From Shewanella frigidimarina (GTDB lineage Bacteria > Pseudomonadota > Gammaproteobacteria > Enterobacterales > Shewanellaceae): a stretch of 64,000 bases of DNA. Shown here piece by piece: positions 36,512 through 46,399 of this stretch. Where the stretch lies: positions 558,001 through 622,000 of the forward strand of contig NZ_RKKE01000003.1 of NCBI RefSeq assembly GCF_003797125.1, written 5' to 3'. The notes beneath the pieces are model-generated. The model had not been told where the DNA came from and did not search any database. It saw nothing but the letters and a program-made list of their open reading frames with translations. Every line of letters starts with the position of its first letter. Within the stretch, counting starts at the first letter, position 1. Position numbers and translations under genes: made by a program.

Positions 36512-36865
36512 TTACTGGCTGTCTAACGGGATGACCAGCAAAGCACGCTGTTCAAACGACATCGCAAGAGTGCATATCATTGCTGCTTCAGTTTGTTGAA
36601 CGGCTGCGTAAGTGTCATTATGTAGATAACAGTAAACTTGGTTTAACAGTTCAGAAGAGTTCTTCCAACTATGCCTATTAACCAAAAACTGCTCTCCAAA
36701 TGTAGCACTGACCCAAAACGTCATATTGGGTGTATTAAGGAGTGGGTCATGTGGCTTATCGACCGGTTTGCAGATTAAATGTCGATAGCCAAATTGACAG
36801 ACAATTTCATGGCCTCGACAAAATGGCCCAGCTAAGCCGACTCCAGGATAACGAGATAATGACAT
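36512..36865 (-). CDS. Small unknown protein between vgrG and PAAR
   Basis: This 117-residue protein starts two bases after the vgrG stop (MSLSRYPGVGLAGPFCRG) and is followed by the PAAR gene after about 40 nt. It has no leader, membrane helix or recognised motif. Its conserved position between vgrG and PAAR suggests a small chaperone or adaptor, which is inference. The tight spacing and codon use support it as a real gene. Confidence 0.65.
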   Translation of the reverse strand: MSLSRYPGVGLAGPFCRGHEIVCQFGYRHLICKPVDKPHDPLLNTPNMTFWVSATFGEQFLVNRHSWKNSSELLNQVYCYLHNDTYAAVQQTEAAMICTLAMSFEQRALLVIPLDSQ

Positions 36866-36867
36866 GG

Positions 36868-38724
36868 CTAGTTCAACTTAATTTGAGCAGCTTTTAAGGC
36901 AATACTGGTACCATTAACCTTAACGTTTGTCCCTTTAATAGTAATGTTGGTGCCTTCGATAGAAATCGAACCGTCGCTGCTCATTTTGATTGATGCGCTG
37001 CCGGTTTTAATGACAATTTCATTACCCGCTTCAATATTAAGCACTTTACCGACTTTTAAACTGTCATTATTGGCTATGTCTTCTAGTCGATTATTACCAA
37101 TTTTAACGTTATCGTTATTAACGATGTCAGTGAAACGGTCGTTGCCTATGGTGTCTTTTTGATCATGTTTTACATTCAATAGATGATCTTTTTCTGCTTG
37201 GAGGAATAATAACTCTTTGCCTTTTTCATCATCAAAACGTAACTCATTGAAATTGTCGGCACCACCGTCCTTAGTACTATGGGTTTTAATGCCAGACTGA
37301 GTCTTTTTAGCCGGTAATGCATAAGGAGGCATTAAGTCTGCGTTATACACCGCACCGCTGATAATCGGTTGATCAGGGTCACCATTGATAAACTCAACTA
37401 ACACCTCCTGGCCTACGCGAGGGAAGAAGAATGCACCCCACTTGTTGCCAGCCCAGCTTTGTGCGACACGGATCCAACATGAACTTTTACTATTGAACTC
37501 GCCTTCACGATCCCAATGAAACTGTACTTTTACACGGCCAAATTTATCAATATGTTGTTCATCACCAGGTTCACCAGTCACTACCGCTGTTTGTACCCCA
37601 TTAATTAATGGTTTACGTAAATGAAGCTGTGAGCGATAAGGAGTACTTTTAGGAACACATTCAAAATCGTTTTGATAAACACTGCCAGACATTGATTGGC
37701 TTGTGCCTGACTGATTAGGCTGAGTAGCCGACGTTCTCAGTGAGCTTATAACAAAGCTCTTACCTTTATAACTCGCGTTTTCATGATCTTTGAAAGTAAA
37801 AAACTTACCCACCATAAAACTACGACAATCGCCTTGGCCGCTGCATTTATTCATGTCTTTTTGCAGGGCTTCAAGTTGATTATTGGCAAACGGTTGAGCA
37901 CGCTTGTTGAACTCAGACTCGCCCAAATAATCGTACACCTCAAGTGCACTTTGTTCAGGAAGATTTGCGTTAGTATGATTACCTGATGGGTATAATTTAG
38001 GTTGTTCGTAGTCATAACCTTTTTGAATAAAACCGCCACTCACCATGCTCATGCCGCCTTGCCAATGAGACACGTGCGACTCGGCTAAATGACCTGAGAA
38101 ACAACGAACCTTCTCTTCTGCACAAGGTTTGTAGGCGTTTATATCATCAGCAAGTACTAGGGTATGAGCACTAACACTATGCTCGAAGAAGAAGAAAATT
38201 CCCTCTTGCTGTAATAAACGACAAACAAAATCGACATCTGATTCTAAATACTGCACACAGTATTCATATTTAGGGTAGGTGTTGGTGGTTTTATTTTGAA
38301 ATTCAACTTTATGTTGACCAAACAAGTCTTTAACAATATCAATGACTGACTTATTTTGAAAAATTCGACAATTACTGCGTTTTTTCATCAATGCCATCTG
38401 AGGCACTATAACGGCTTGATAATCTATATAATTCTGTGCATCGTCTGACGCTGCGGTCCGCATTCCAGCAGACTCAAGATGACTTACCACCCCATGAAAG
38501 TATCGAACTGCACCATTACTTTCGGCATTACGTAAAGTAATACAAACATTTTTACCCACTAAACTGTCGAGACTAATCTGGGTGCCAACCGTGAACATGG
38601 AGACGCTGATTGAAAAAAGCTGAGAGATGGCTTCTGTGGCAGTAAAATGCGTTAGGTACAGAGTATCCTTACCTAATGGCGTTGTGATACTGATGATATT
38701 ATTTTTTTGAGTGGCCTTAAGCAT
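36868..38724 (-). CDS. vgrG: T6SS spike protein VgrG (TssI)
   Basis: This 618-residue protein has the full VgrG layout. The N-terminal gp27-like part contains YFHGVVSHLES, YPKYEYCVQYLESDVDFVCR and LLQQEGIFFFFEHS. The gp5-like OB fold has GRVKVQFHWDREGEFNSKSS and CWIRVAQSWAGNKWG, then PRVGQEVLVEFINGDPDQP. The C-terminus is a beta-helix of hydrophilic repeats (GNDRFTDIVNNDNVKIGNN) ending in ALKAAQIKLN. There is no effector extension, so it is a structural spike and cargo is carried by the PAAR/Rhs module. It follows hcp behind a hairpin. Confidence 0.97.
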   Translation of the reverse strand: MLKATQKNNIISITTPLGKDTLYLTHFTATEAISQLFSISVSMFTVGTQISLDSLVGKNVCITLRNAESNGAVRYFHGVVSHLESAGMRTAASDDAQNYIDYQAVIVPQMALMKKRSNCRIFQNKSVIDIVKDLFGQHKVEFQNKTTNTYPKYEYCVQYLESDVDFVCRLLQQEGIFFFFEHSVSAHTLVLADDINAYKPCAEEKVRCFSGHLAESHVSHWQGGMSMVSGGFIQKGYDYEQPKLYPSGNHTNANLPEQSALEVYDYLGESEFNKRAQPFANNQLEALQKDMNKCSGQGDCRSFMVGKFFTFKDHENASYKGKSFVISSLRTSATQPNQSGTSQSMSGSVYQNDFECVPKSTPYRSQLHLRKPLINGVQTAVVTGEPGDEQHIDKFGRVKVQFHWDREGEFNSKSSCWIRVAQSWAGNKWGAFFFPRVGQEVLVEFINGDPDQPIISGAVYNADLMPPYALPAKKTQSGIKTHSTKDGGADNFNELRFDDEKGKELLFLQAEKDHLLNVKHDQKDTIGNDRFTDIVNNDNVKIGNNRLEDIANNDSLKVGKVLNIEAGNEIVIKTGSASIKMSSDGSISIEGTNITIKGTNVKVNGTSIALKAAQIKLN

Positions 38725-38751
38725 TCCTTGCCTCAGTCTTTAAGAGTAAAG

Positions 38752-38777
38752 ATCTTGGGGAACAAGTTCCCCAAGAT
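38752..38777 (-). terminator. Strong hairpin between hcp and vgrG
   Basis: ATCTTGGGGA/TCCCCAAGAT with the inner bases also able to pair. It lies about 20 nt behind the hcp stop. No good T-run follows, so it may be an attenuator or 3'-stabilising hairpin that keeps hcp mRNA above that of vgrG. Confidence 0.6.
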
Positions 38778-38794
38778 ATAAGATCACAAACAGC

Positions 38795-39274
38795 TTACAT
38801 TTGTTGACCTTTAACACCGCTGTAGCCATAACGTAGCGCTGCAGTAATGTTGTTTTTATCATCAGTTGGCGTAACAGCCATCATCATTTCAGTGTAGCTG
38901 ATAGTGATTGTCTCTACAGGACGGTCACCATGAACTGAAACACTGTAGCTAGAGATCATTGCATCAGTTAATTCGATTTGCATGATTTCTTCGATTTTGT
39001 CACCTTGCTTAGTGATGTGGAAAACCGCTTTTTTACCTTTACCGATAGTCGCTTCCTTGAACAAGTCAGTAGAAGAATTATCTTGTAATTTAGTAATGGT
39101 CACGTCACCTAAACGAGTTGAGCTTGCTTCACGGTCTTTTGCAGTACCAGTGAAAGAAGTGATCTCACGGCTAATATTCCAATCGACTGATAACACAGTA
39201 ATCAGGTCTTTGAATTCTTCAGCAGTGGTTTCGCCTTTAATCCCTTCATAATCTAAATATGTATTCGCTTGCAT
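38795..39274 (-). CDS. hcp: T6SS tube protein Hcp (TssD)
   Basis: This protein is 159 residues from the ATG at 39274, chosen because AAGGAG lies 7 nt upstream and Hcp proteins begin like MQANTYLDYEGIKGE. The frame further up to 39307 is not coding. Length and the pattern LSVDWNISREITSFTGTAKD, a central LFKEATIGKGKKAVFHITK and the YTEMMMAV-P segment match Hcp. It forms stacked hexamer rings inside the sheath and is itself secreted. The gene is set apart by about 370 nt upstream and a hairpin downstream, suggesting separate and high expression. Confidence 0.96.
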   Translation of the reverse strand: MQANTYLDYEGIKGETTAEEFKDLITVLSVDWNISREITSFTGTAKDREASSTRLGDVTITKLQDNSSTDLFKEATIGKGKKAVFHITKQGDKIEEIMQIELTDAMISSYSVSVHGDRPVETITISYTEMMMAVTPTDDKNNITAALRYGYSGVKGQQM

Positions 39275-39643
39275 TATTAATGCTCCTTTTGCGTGGATGT
39301 CATCCATTAATGGACAGTTTTATAAGTTCAATAATCAAACTTAATATTTCAATTTATTAAAAATGCACTTACCAACAAATAATACTTAACTGCATTATCC
39401 ATTTAAATATAGTGAGTCCTCATAATTAAGCCAACGGATTATATCAAAGGTTTTTTGATAATCAACTAATCGTTTATATAAATAAAAAAATACAACCAAG
39501 ACTAATAATTTATACATTAATAATAACTACATAACATTACAAAGGGTATATACTTTATTATATACCCCTCAAATATGATGTTATAAATATACAATATAAT
39601 ACTTACTAATTATTTATTAATGTCACGTTATTTTTATGTCCAT
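39275..39643. other. Region between clpV and hcp
   Basis: About 370 nt of very AT-rich sequence without a gene. It should contain the hcp promoter. A 9-bp inverted repeat near the clpV end is listed separately. No sigma-54-type -24/-12 site was found by eye. Confidence 0.55.
39544..39567 (-). terminator. Possible weak terminator after clpV
   Basis: GGGTATATA/TATATACCC with a 6-nt loop, about 80 nt past the clpV stop, followed on the minus strand by a short T stretch. The AT-rich stem makes it weak. Confidence 0.35.
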
Positions 39644-42256
39644 TTAGATTTTATAAATAAACTCATCGTTTACTACATTTACTTTTACATTGGTTGTTTT
39701 CTTATTGTTAGCCATATTGTGTAAGATTTTGATCGAAAGGTCAGGCAACATAGTATTTTGTAAAATATTATGCACATTGCGAGCACCTGAACCAGCATCC
39801 TGACACATAGACACAATTTGGCTCACCACATCATCACTGTAAGTGAACTTAGCTTGATAATGCTCAGCTAAACGATTAGCAACTCGCTGTAATTGCAATT
39901 TAGTGATTTCATTGAGCATTAGTTGGGTCAACGGAATATAAGGGATTACATTTAAACGGCCTAAAAAAGCCGGTTTGAAATAACTCAATAAATCATCTTG
40001 AAGTGCTTTGCGTAAACCTTTAATTGATGGCGCAATTTGTTCATCTTCAAATAAGCCCATCGTGGTTTCTGTACCAGCATTTGAGGTCATAATGATAATA
40101 GTATTTTTGAAATCTATATCACGCCCCTCACCATCTTTAATGGTGCCTTTATCAAAAACTTGATAAAAAATATCTTGAACACCTGGATGTGCCTTTTCCA
40201 TTTCATCCAGCAAAATAACACTATAAGGTTTACGGCGAACGGCTTCAGTCAGCACTCCACCTTCACCATAACCAACATAACCTGGAGGTGAACCTAAAAG
40301 TAATGACACTTTATGTTCTTCTTTAAATTCAGACATGTTGATGACAGTTACATTATCTTCGCTACCATAAACTTGCTCAGCCAATGTTAATGCCGTTTCT
40401 GTTTTACCTACGCCGCTAGGGCCTGTCAGTAAAAATACACCAATGGGACGTTTTTCATCACCCAACTGTGCACGAGACGTTTGCACTGTTTTGGCGATTA
40501 AATCTAAGGCATGATCTTGGCCGATAACGCGCTTGGCCATGGTGTCTTTTAAGTTCAAAATTGTTTTTATTTCATCATCCTGCATTTTACCTGCAGGAAT
40601 GCCAGTCCAATCAGAAATGACTTCAGCAACCAATTGTTCATCAACTTGCCAATGCACCATAGGCTGTTTATTGGCTGACAATATTGCCTTAAACGCCGTT
40701 AACTCCACTAACAAAGGTGCGGTATCTGTTTCTGATGCTTGAATCTGGCCAACTAATTCTGCAATTTTTTGAACGGTAACTAATTCGTCCTGCCATTGTG
40801 TTGTCAAAGGAGCGAGTTCTTTTGAAAGCAATTTATGTTTTTTGGTTAACTCTGTAATAGACTTTTTATGATCTGAACCTGTTTTTTGCTCACGAGTTAG
40901 AATGCTAATTTGTGTGTCTAGTTGCTGAATTTGTCGTTGTAATGATTCAACCATTCCAGGAGTAGAAGCTTGACTCATAGCAACACGAGCGCATGCAGTA
41001 TCTAATAAACTTACCGCTTTATCTGGCAGTTGTCGGCCAGTAATATATCGATGAGATAAGTTAACTGCAGCACATAAAGCTTGATCGGAAACAAGAATTT
41101 TATGGTGCCCTTCCATTACAGGTAACAAGCCCCGCATCATTGCAATAGCTTGTTCAGGAGAAGGCTCTTCAATTTTAACCACTTGAAAACGACGAGTTAA
41201 TGCGGCATCTTTTTCAAAAAACTTTTTATATTCTGCCCATGTTGTTGCCGCAATGGTACGTAACTCACCACGCGCTAATGCGGGTTTTAATAAATTTGCC
41301 GCGTCATTTTGTCCAGCTTGTCCGCCGCTGCCAATCATGGTGTGAGCTTCATCTATAAATAAAATAATAGGTTTAACAGACTGTTTAACTTCTTTAATTA
41401 AAGCTTTTAAGCGGTTCTCAAATTCCCCTTTCACTCCGGCTCCAGCTTGTAGTAAGGCTAAATCCAGTACATGAATACGAACATTTTGTAATGCTGTTGG
41501 AACTTCTTTTTGGGCAATTTTAAGCGCTAAACCTTCGACAACAGCGGTTTTACCGACACCGGCTTCACCCGTTAAAATAGGATTATTTTGACGGCGACGG
41601 GTTAAAATGTCGATCATCTGCCTAATTTCATTATCACGTCCGAGAATGGGATCTATTTTCCCCAGTTCAGCTTGCTCGGTTAAATTTTGGGTAAATTGGT
41701 CTAGATTTGGCGTTTTGCTCGGCGCTGATTGCATCGCCTGAGTTTCTTCAATATCGCTACTTGACACTTTATGCTCGGTAGATTGACGAGCAAGCTGAGG
41801 CCATGCATGTTTTAGCTGTGCTGGATCTATTTTAAGAAGCTGTTTTGCAGAGCGCGAAACCAAAGAGTTTAATGAATCGTCAGTCAGTAAGGTAAAAATC
41901 AGATAGGCAGTTCTTATCTCACTATCGTTGAATTCAATACTGGTATTTAACCAAGTTTGACGAAGCAAACTCACTATATGTGGAGACAAACTTGGCGCTG
42001 CACTGTTGCCTGTTTTAAACTTTTCTAATCCCTGACGGATATCACTAATCAGCTGATCTTTTTGTACTGAAAAACTGGCCATGATGATGTCTAAATCACC
42101 TGAACCATTTTCTAGCAACGCTAATAACCAATGCTCAATCTCAACGCTGAATTGGCTGCGGCTATGGCATACGCTGGCAGCGGTTTCTAAAGATTGTCGA
42201 CATACTGGGTTAAGTTTTCCTACCAATTTACTTAAAGTCATCGCTGACATATTCAT
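39644..42256 (-). CDS. clpV: T6SS sheath-recycling AAA+ ATPase ClpV (TssH)
   Basis: This 870-residue protein has two AAA+ modules. The first Walker A is [13 protein letters not shown] with the acidic [11 protein letters not shown]; the second is [13 protein letters not shown] with [11 protein letters not shown]. An N-terminal double Clp-N-like domain and a shorter middle coiled coil mark the ClpV rather than ClpB type, as does its place beside tssG. It disassembles contracted TssBC sheaths. It follows tssG by 13 nt and ends this part of the locus before hcp. Confidence 0.96.
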   Translation of the reverse strand: MNMSAMTLSKLVGKLNPVCRQSLETAASVCHSRSQFSVEIEHWLLALLENGSGDLDIIMASFSVQKDQLISDIRQGLEKFKTGNSAAPSLSPHIVSLLRQTWLNTSIEFNDSEIRTAYLIFTLLTDDSLNSLVSRSAKQLLKIDPAQLKHAWPQLARQSTEHKVSSSDIEETQAMQSAPSKTPNLDQFTQNLTEQAELGKIDPILGRDNEIRQMIDILTRRRQNNPILTGEAGVGKTAVVEGLALKIAQKEVPTALQNVRIHVLDLALLQAGAGVKGEFENRLKALIKEVKQSVKPIILFIDEAHTMIGSGGQAGQNDAANLLKPALARGELRTIAATTWAEYKKFFEKDAALTRRFQVVKIEEPSPEQAIAMMRGLLPVMEGHHKILVSDQALCAAVNLSHRYITGRQLPDKAVSLLDTACARVAMSQASTPGMVESLQRQIQQLDTQISILTREQKTGSDHKKSITELTKKHKLLSKELAPLTTQWQDELVTVQKIAELVGQIQASETDTAPLLVELTAFKAILSANKQPMVHWQVDEQLVAEVISDWTGIPAGKMQDDEIKTILNLKDTMAKRVIGQDHALDLIAKTVQTSRAQLGDEKRPIGVFLLTGPSGVGKTETALTLAEQVYGSEDNVTVINMSEFKEEHKVSLLLGSPPGYVGYGEGGVLTEAVRRKPYSVILLDEMEKAHPGVQDIFYQVFDKGTIKDGEGRDIDFKNTIIIMTSNAGTETTMGLFEDEQIAPSIKGLRKALQDDLLSYFKPAFLGRLNVIPYIPLTQLMLNEITKLQLQRVANRLAEHYQAKFTYSDDVVSQIVSMCQDAGSGARNVHNILQNTMLPDLSIKILHNMANNKKTTNVKVNVVNDEFIYKI

Positions 42257-42269
42257 AGTCCTTTATTAA

Positions 42270-43277
42270 TTAAATCATTAAGCTTTTTATTTGTTGTCCA
42301 TTCTCTGCACGGCTCATTAGGCCACAACCTAACCCTAGTCCGATTGCGGACTTTGATAATTGAGCTGTAGGTGCATCTTGTTGTTTTATTTCTAGAAATA
42401 TTTTGTATTTCACTGACTGGCCTAAATAGTTTGAGACTAGTTTTTTAAGTGATTGATAACTGGTTGTTCCAGGCATAAAAGCGTTAACCGATGCACCTTC
42501 CTTCGGCTTTATATGAATACTGACACTAGAATTAATATCCCATACCCGGCTGCCTATGCTGGCATCAACACCTAAACGGGCGTATTGCCCTTCTGGCATA
42601 CTTCTACTCGCCATTCGGGTTTGCTCTGTTTTCGCTAAGGACTGCCAACGCCCTTGAAAAGATAAAATATGTACATTACAGCCAGTAAAATCATTTAACA
42701 TTCTTCGTAATGACTCAGCACTCGGCGTTTTAGTGTGACAAAAACCTGCGTAATAGCGATTTAATGATTTGTTACCACTAAGCAAACTCAATACATGGGT
42801 AAAGCTGTCGGTAACGCCTGTTTCTGGCGATTGATAATTTGCCGAAAAACGATACTTTTCCCATGAACGATAGAATAGTGAGATCAGCCGATGGTTAAAT
42901 AAATCATAAAAGTCACGCATCCCATTATCTTTAAGCCGCAGGCGCTCTAGTAGCAACTCAGTATAATGTGAAGGCAAAACACCACTGGGTCCGGTTAATC
43001 CCATAAATGATATATGCAAATCGGCGGCAACTTTATCAGTTTGACTTGTCGATGTAGGCGCTACTTTGCTGATTGCTTGTCCTGGAAAACCAAGATGTTG
43101 ATCAGACTTAAAACGTAACAACTCTTGGCTGGGAATGGCGTCATAACCCACCTTATAACCTTGCTCTCGCCCTTGAGATAATTGTTGTTGAAACTGATAA
43201 ACGGCTTGGTAAAAGTCATGTTCTGATGGCGTATCGATTATCGCCTGCAACTGATTATTCATTACTTGCTGGGTCAT
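42270..43277 (-). CDS. tssG: T6SS baseplate protein TssG (ImpH)
   Basis: This 335-residue protein matches TssG in length and in typical stretches such as LRFKSDQHLGFPGQAI, FMGLTGPSGVLPSHYTELL, DFYDLFNHRLISLFYRSWEK and the later ARLGVDASIGSRVWD. It builds the baseplate wedge with TssF and TssE. Its ATG overlaps the tssF stop by 4 nt and clpV follows after 13 nt. Confidence 0.95.
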   Translation of the reverse strand: MTQQVMNNQLQAIIDTPSEHDFYQAVYQFQQQLSQGREQGYKVGYDAIPSQELLRFKSDQHLGFPGQAISKVAPTSTSQTDKVAADLHISFMGLTGPSGVLPSHYTELLLERLRLKDNGMRDFYDLFNHRLISLFYRSWEKYRFSANYQSPETGVTDSFTHVLSLLSGNKSLNRYYAGFCHTKTPSAESLRRMLNDFTGCNVHILSFQGRWQSLAKTEQTRMASRSMPEGQYARLGVDASIGSRVWDINSSVSIHIKPKEGASVNAFMPGTTSYQSLKKLVSNYLGQSVKYKIFLEIKQQDAPTAQLSKSAIGLGLGCGLMSRAENGQQIKSLMI

Positions 43278-45103
43278 AGCAGCGGCCTTTGTCCAGCTCG
43301 TGCTGGCCAGGTATAAGCTATCGAATTATGATCTTTAAAGCGCATGCTCAAGCGAGTAAAACTATTGATTGCAGCAAATTGTGCAAAGAAGTGGTCTAAA
43401 ATAGTGCAAAAGAAAAACACGCCGCTGCCAGAATAATGGTCTTTAATAAAGGTAATTTCAATATGACTCCCACTGCAAAAGCTAATCCTGCCATGCTGGT
43501 TAACTCTGGCTGTATCGGGGCTCACTTGAACAGAATGGATATTCTCTATTAAGTTTTTATTTTCTGGTGAACACTTAAAATCGTATAATTTAAGGGTTTC
43601 TTTTAAGTTAGACAGTGCATCTTTACCACTAAAACTATCAATAGATAAATGAGTCACTAGCTGCCAGCGCGAAGCATCGCTCAGCGACGCACGTACCGGT
43701 AACGTGGGCGCAAGCAAACATTTTACGTGCTTAATAATGTCGGCACGTTCAGGTACGAACATTTTTGGCTCATTAGTACCAAACGGGAGATGCGCCGGTA
43801 AATTACGGTTGCTGCATTGAGCGGTAATACTTAATATCCAAGCGCCATAGTCGTCTTCGGACTTAAATCCTTTAAAGTTATGATCGACTAGAGATAAAAA
43901 TGATTCAGTGCCTAATTCAGCATACCCACCAGACCAACTAGCAGACTCACGTCTAACATGCCAAAACAAATTATTATGACCTAAATATTGCGGATGCGAT
44001 TCACCATAAAATGGGGTAACTTCTACCTTGTTGTCCTTAGGATCATAAGCAATAACATCTTCAATGCTGATGATTTCAGTCACTTCAGAGTCAGAATAAC
44101 GGGCAGCCAATTTATATTCATACTGAGACGCATCAATACTCACCGGTTCTAATTTTTGTTCAAACAAATTAATCACTGGCGTACAACCTAACAGAAAATG
44201 ATTGGCACTAACTTGCTTCTCTAAATCCTGAGAGCCTTCCTTTAAATATATATAAAGAGAAAACTTATTGTCGATCCCTTGCCAGCTGCCGTCTAAATCA
44301 TCAATGTCAAAAAACAAGAATTTTTCTGGAAAAATAAAATTTTCTAATAATAATCGATAACCAGAACTAGTACGTTGGCTGTAAGGTATGACTTGTTGTT
44401 CATCTTCAAAGCCAACCGCTTTTAAATGCCTTTTGGTTAAAAACTTACACACAGTTTGCTGCTCATTCACTAAAGCAAAACCTAGGCTGTGTTCAAATAA
44501 CAATTGATAAAGCTGAAACGTTTGATGATCTTGGCCATTCAAGAAAAAGCGTAATTTATCAACCCCAAGGCTCGGCATGCTAATTTCGTCAAATTCACAG
44601 GCGATATCAAGCTTAATAATCGCTTTAGCACGTCCTGGCCATTGTGGTTCTGGGGCATTAAACGGTGCATTTTGAAACTGGGCTTTTTGCACTTCAATGG
44701 GCCATAATTTCATGTCATATGATGTTTGAAAATGGCACGTTTTCATCCCCTCTACCTGAGTGTCTACCTGAGTTGCTCTGGGTAATAACACGCCAGTAGT
44801 CGACAAGTTTTCAGTGGTGACTTTGATAACTGACATAGACGGTATTGGCGCTTGGTAATCGGGATATAACTGGCCTAATAACGCCTCGGTTAATTCAGGA
44901 AAACTATCGTCAAGTTTTTGCCTAATTTGTGCTGTTAGCAAAGAGAATGCTTCAATTAATCGTGAAACATGAGGATCTTCAACATGTTCATCACTTAAGC
45001 GTAAACGCCCGGCCACTTTAGGATATTGCTCAGCAAATTCCGCTCCCATATGACGAATGAAAGCCAGCTCACGATTGTAATATTCCAATAATTCCTGATT
45101 CAC
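43274..45103 (-). CDS. tssF: T6SS baseplate protein TssF (ImpG)
   Basis: This 609-residue protein starts with the TssF hallmark YYNRELAFIRHMGAEFAEQYPKV (first 20 residues of the stretch are diagnostic), then RLRLSDEHVEDPHVSRLIEAF. The family motif FPELTEALLGQLYPDYQAPI follows. It is a baseplate wedge subunit. Four-base overlaps with tssE upstream and tssG downstream show tight coupling. Confidence 0.96.
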   Translation of the reverse strand: MNQELLEYYNRELAFIRHMGAEFAEQYPKVAGRLRLSDEHVEDPHVSRLIEAFSLLTAQIRQKLDDSFPELTEALLGQLYPDYQAPIPSMSVIKVTTENLSTTGVLLPRATQVDTQVEGMKTCHFQTSYDMKLWPIEVQKAQFQNAPFNAPEPQWPGRAKAIIKLDIACEFDEISMPSLGVDKLRFFLNGQDHQTFQLYQLLFEHSLGFALVNEQQTVCKFLTKRHLKAVGFEDEQQVIPYSQRTSSGYRLLLENFIFPEKFLFFDIDDLDGSWQGIDNKFSLYIYLKEGSQDLEKQVSANHFLLGCTPVINLFEQKLEPVSIDASQYEYKLAARYSDSEVTEIISIEDVIAYDPKDNKVEVTPFYGESHPQYLGHNNLFWHVRRESASWSGGYAELGTESFLSLVDHNFKGFKSEDDYGAWILSITAQCSNRNLPAHLPFGTNEPKMFVPERADIIKHVKCLLAPTLPVRASLSDASRWQLVTHLSIDSFSGKDALSNLKETLKLYDFKCSPENKNLIENIHSVQVSPDTARVNQHGRISFCSGSHIEITFIKDHYSGSGVFFFCTILDHFFAQFAAINSFTRLSMRFKDHNSIAYTWPARAGQRPLL

Positions 45104-45591
45104 AGAATTCCCTCATTAACTATCATCGCCAAGTGGACAGGCTCAACTTCCGAGTCAAACGTAATATATTCAGGCTCAGGTTCTGCATACAACAATGCAT
45201 TAATTTTTAATCTTAAAACCCGATCTAATGGTTGTTCATTATCAACTGTTTCAACCATCACTTCTAAAAATCTCGGTTCGAATCGTTTTATGGTATCGGC
45301 AACTTGTTTACATAAAAGTTGACGCCCATCTAAGCTCGCGACTGGCATAGAAGAAAAGTCACGTAAACCATAATTCATCAAAGAATTATCAAGCTCAGTT
45401 AAATGATCCGGCCACGTTTGCCATTGCAATTTAGCATTGAGTAGATTTTCTAAATCGCGACGAACATTAGACCTTAACTGACGTAAATTAAGGCCACGAT
45501 GGCTGTCTTTGACATCTTGCTCATTTGGCGCATCATCTATCAATCTATCTAGAATTGACGACATTATCGGTTGTTGGTTTTTGCTCAACAC
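45100..45591 (-). CDS. tssE: T6SS baseplate protein TssE (gp25-like)
   Basis: The product is about 154-163 residues of gp25/lysozyme-like baseplate type. It includes LRSNVRRDLENLLNAKL, a DFSSMPVASLDGRQLL region and FEPRFLEVMVE near the end. The start is unsure: GTG at 45591 is only a few bases after the tagJ stop, while an ATG at 45564 (MSSILDRL) matches the common N-terminus but lacks a ribosome site. It nucleates sheath assembly on the baseplate. Confidence 0.93.
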   Translation of the reverse strand: MLSKNQQPIMSSILDRLIDDAPNEQDVKDSHRGLNLRQLRSNVRRDLENLLNAKLQWQTWPDHLTELDNSLMNYGLRDFSSMPVASLDGRQLLCKQVADTIKRFEPRFLEVMVETVDNEQPLDRVLRLKINALLYAEPEPEYITFDSEVEPVHLAMIVNEGIL

Positions 45592-45596
45592 AGGGC

Positions 45597-46385
45597 CTAC
45601 TGCAACACTGGAGTCGTAACTTTAGTTATTTGATTTAATGCGATAGCATTATCATCGACAAACCACATCTTTAAGCCCTTGCCAGCAACAACATTAGTCG
45701 CGATTTCATGCCAATCGGTTTCTCGTCCCAGTTTTTGCGCATCAGTTTCACTGCCACCATAAATCATTGGAATATGCGCTTCACCACTTGGTCCATTTTT
45801 AATGGCAAGATCAACCCGGCGCCAAACCATTTCCAGTAATGAAGTTACAGGTTTAAAATTGATATAATCAATTTCAGATAACTGCGCTAAATAAAAATTG
45901 CCGTCAGTACCAAAAATTTCGATGAAACCACCTAAAGTGTCATCTAAATCACGAATTTCTTGATGAGTGATATCATTTAATACTAAGTTTATTTCCGGAC
46001 GCAGAGTTTCAAGGCTGTTTGCACACTGAGTCACATCATCTTGAGCATCAACCATTGCTAAACGTAATTTCATTAATGCTTCAACGTGCGCATCAGACTC
46101 AGCAAAAAGTTGTGGTACAGCTTTGCCCGCCATAAAATCTTGTCGGGCTTGTTCAGCACGGATCAGCTGACGTAAATTTGCTGCGCCAATTAAAAAGTCG
46201 GGATGCTTTTGCACTAAAAAGTTTAATTGTTTGTCTGCACGCTCAAGTTCACCATTAATACACAACAACTCAACATGTTGACCTTTTAAGTCAATATTCA
46301 TCGGGTCGTCTTTTAATTGTGTCTCAACTAACTGAATTGCATCTTGTAGTTGGCCGCTCTGCAGCATTTGTTGAATTTGTTTCAT
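45597..46385 (-). CDS. tagJ: T6SS accessory protein TagJ/ImpE
   Basis: This 262-residue protein has an N-terminal TPR-like segment (LQSGQLQDAIQLVETQLKDD, then LELLCINGELERADKQLNFL-type helices) and the ImpE/SciE C-terminal domain with FIEIFGTDGNFYLAQLSEID and HIPMIYGGSE. In other systems TagJ binds the TssB N-terminus and modulates ClpV recruitment. It sits between the second TssC-like gene and tssE, the impD-impE-impF order. Confidence 0.9.
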   Translation of the reverse strand: MKQIQQMLQSGQLQDAIQLVETQLKDDPMNIDLKGQHVELLCINGELERADKQLNFLVQKHPDFLIGAANLRQLIRAEQARQDFMAGKAVPQLFAESDAHVEALMKLRLAMVDAQDDVTQCANSLETLRPEINLVLNDITHQEIRDLDDTLGGFIEIFGTDGNFYLAQLSEIDYINFKPVTSLLEMVWRRVDLAIKNGPSGEAHIPMIYGGSETDAQKLGRETDWHEIATNVVAGKGLKMWFVDDNAIALNQITKVTTPVLQ

Positions 46386-46399
46386 TTGATACCTTTATC

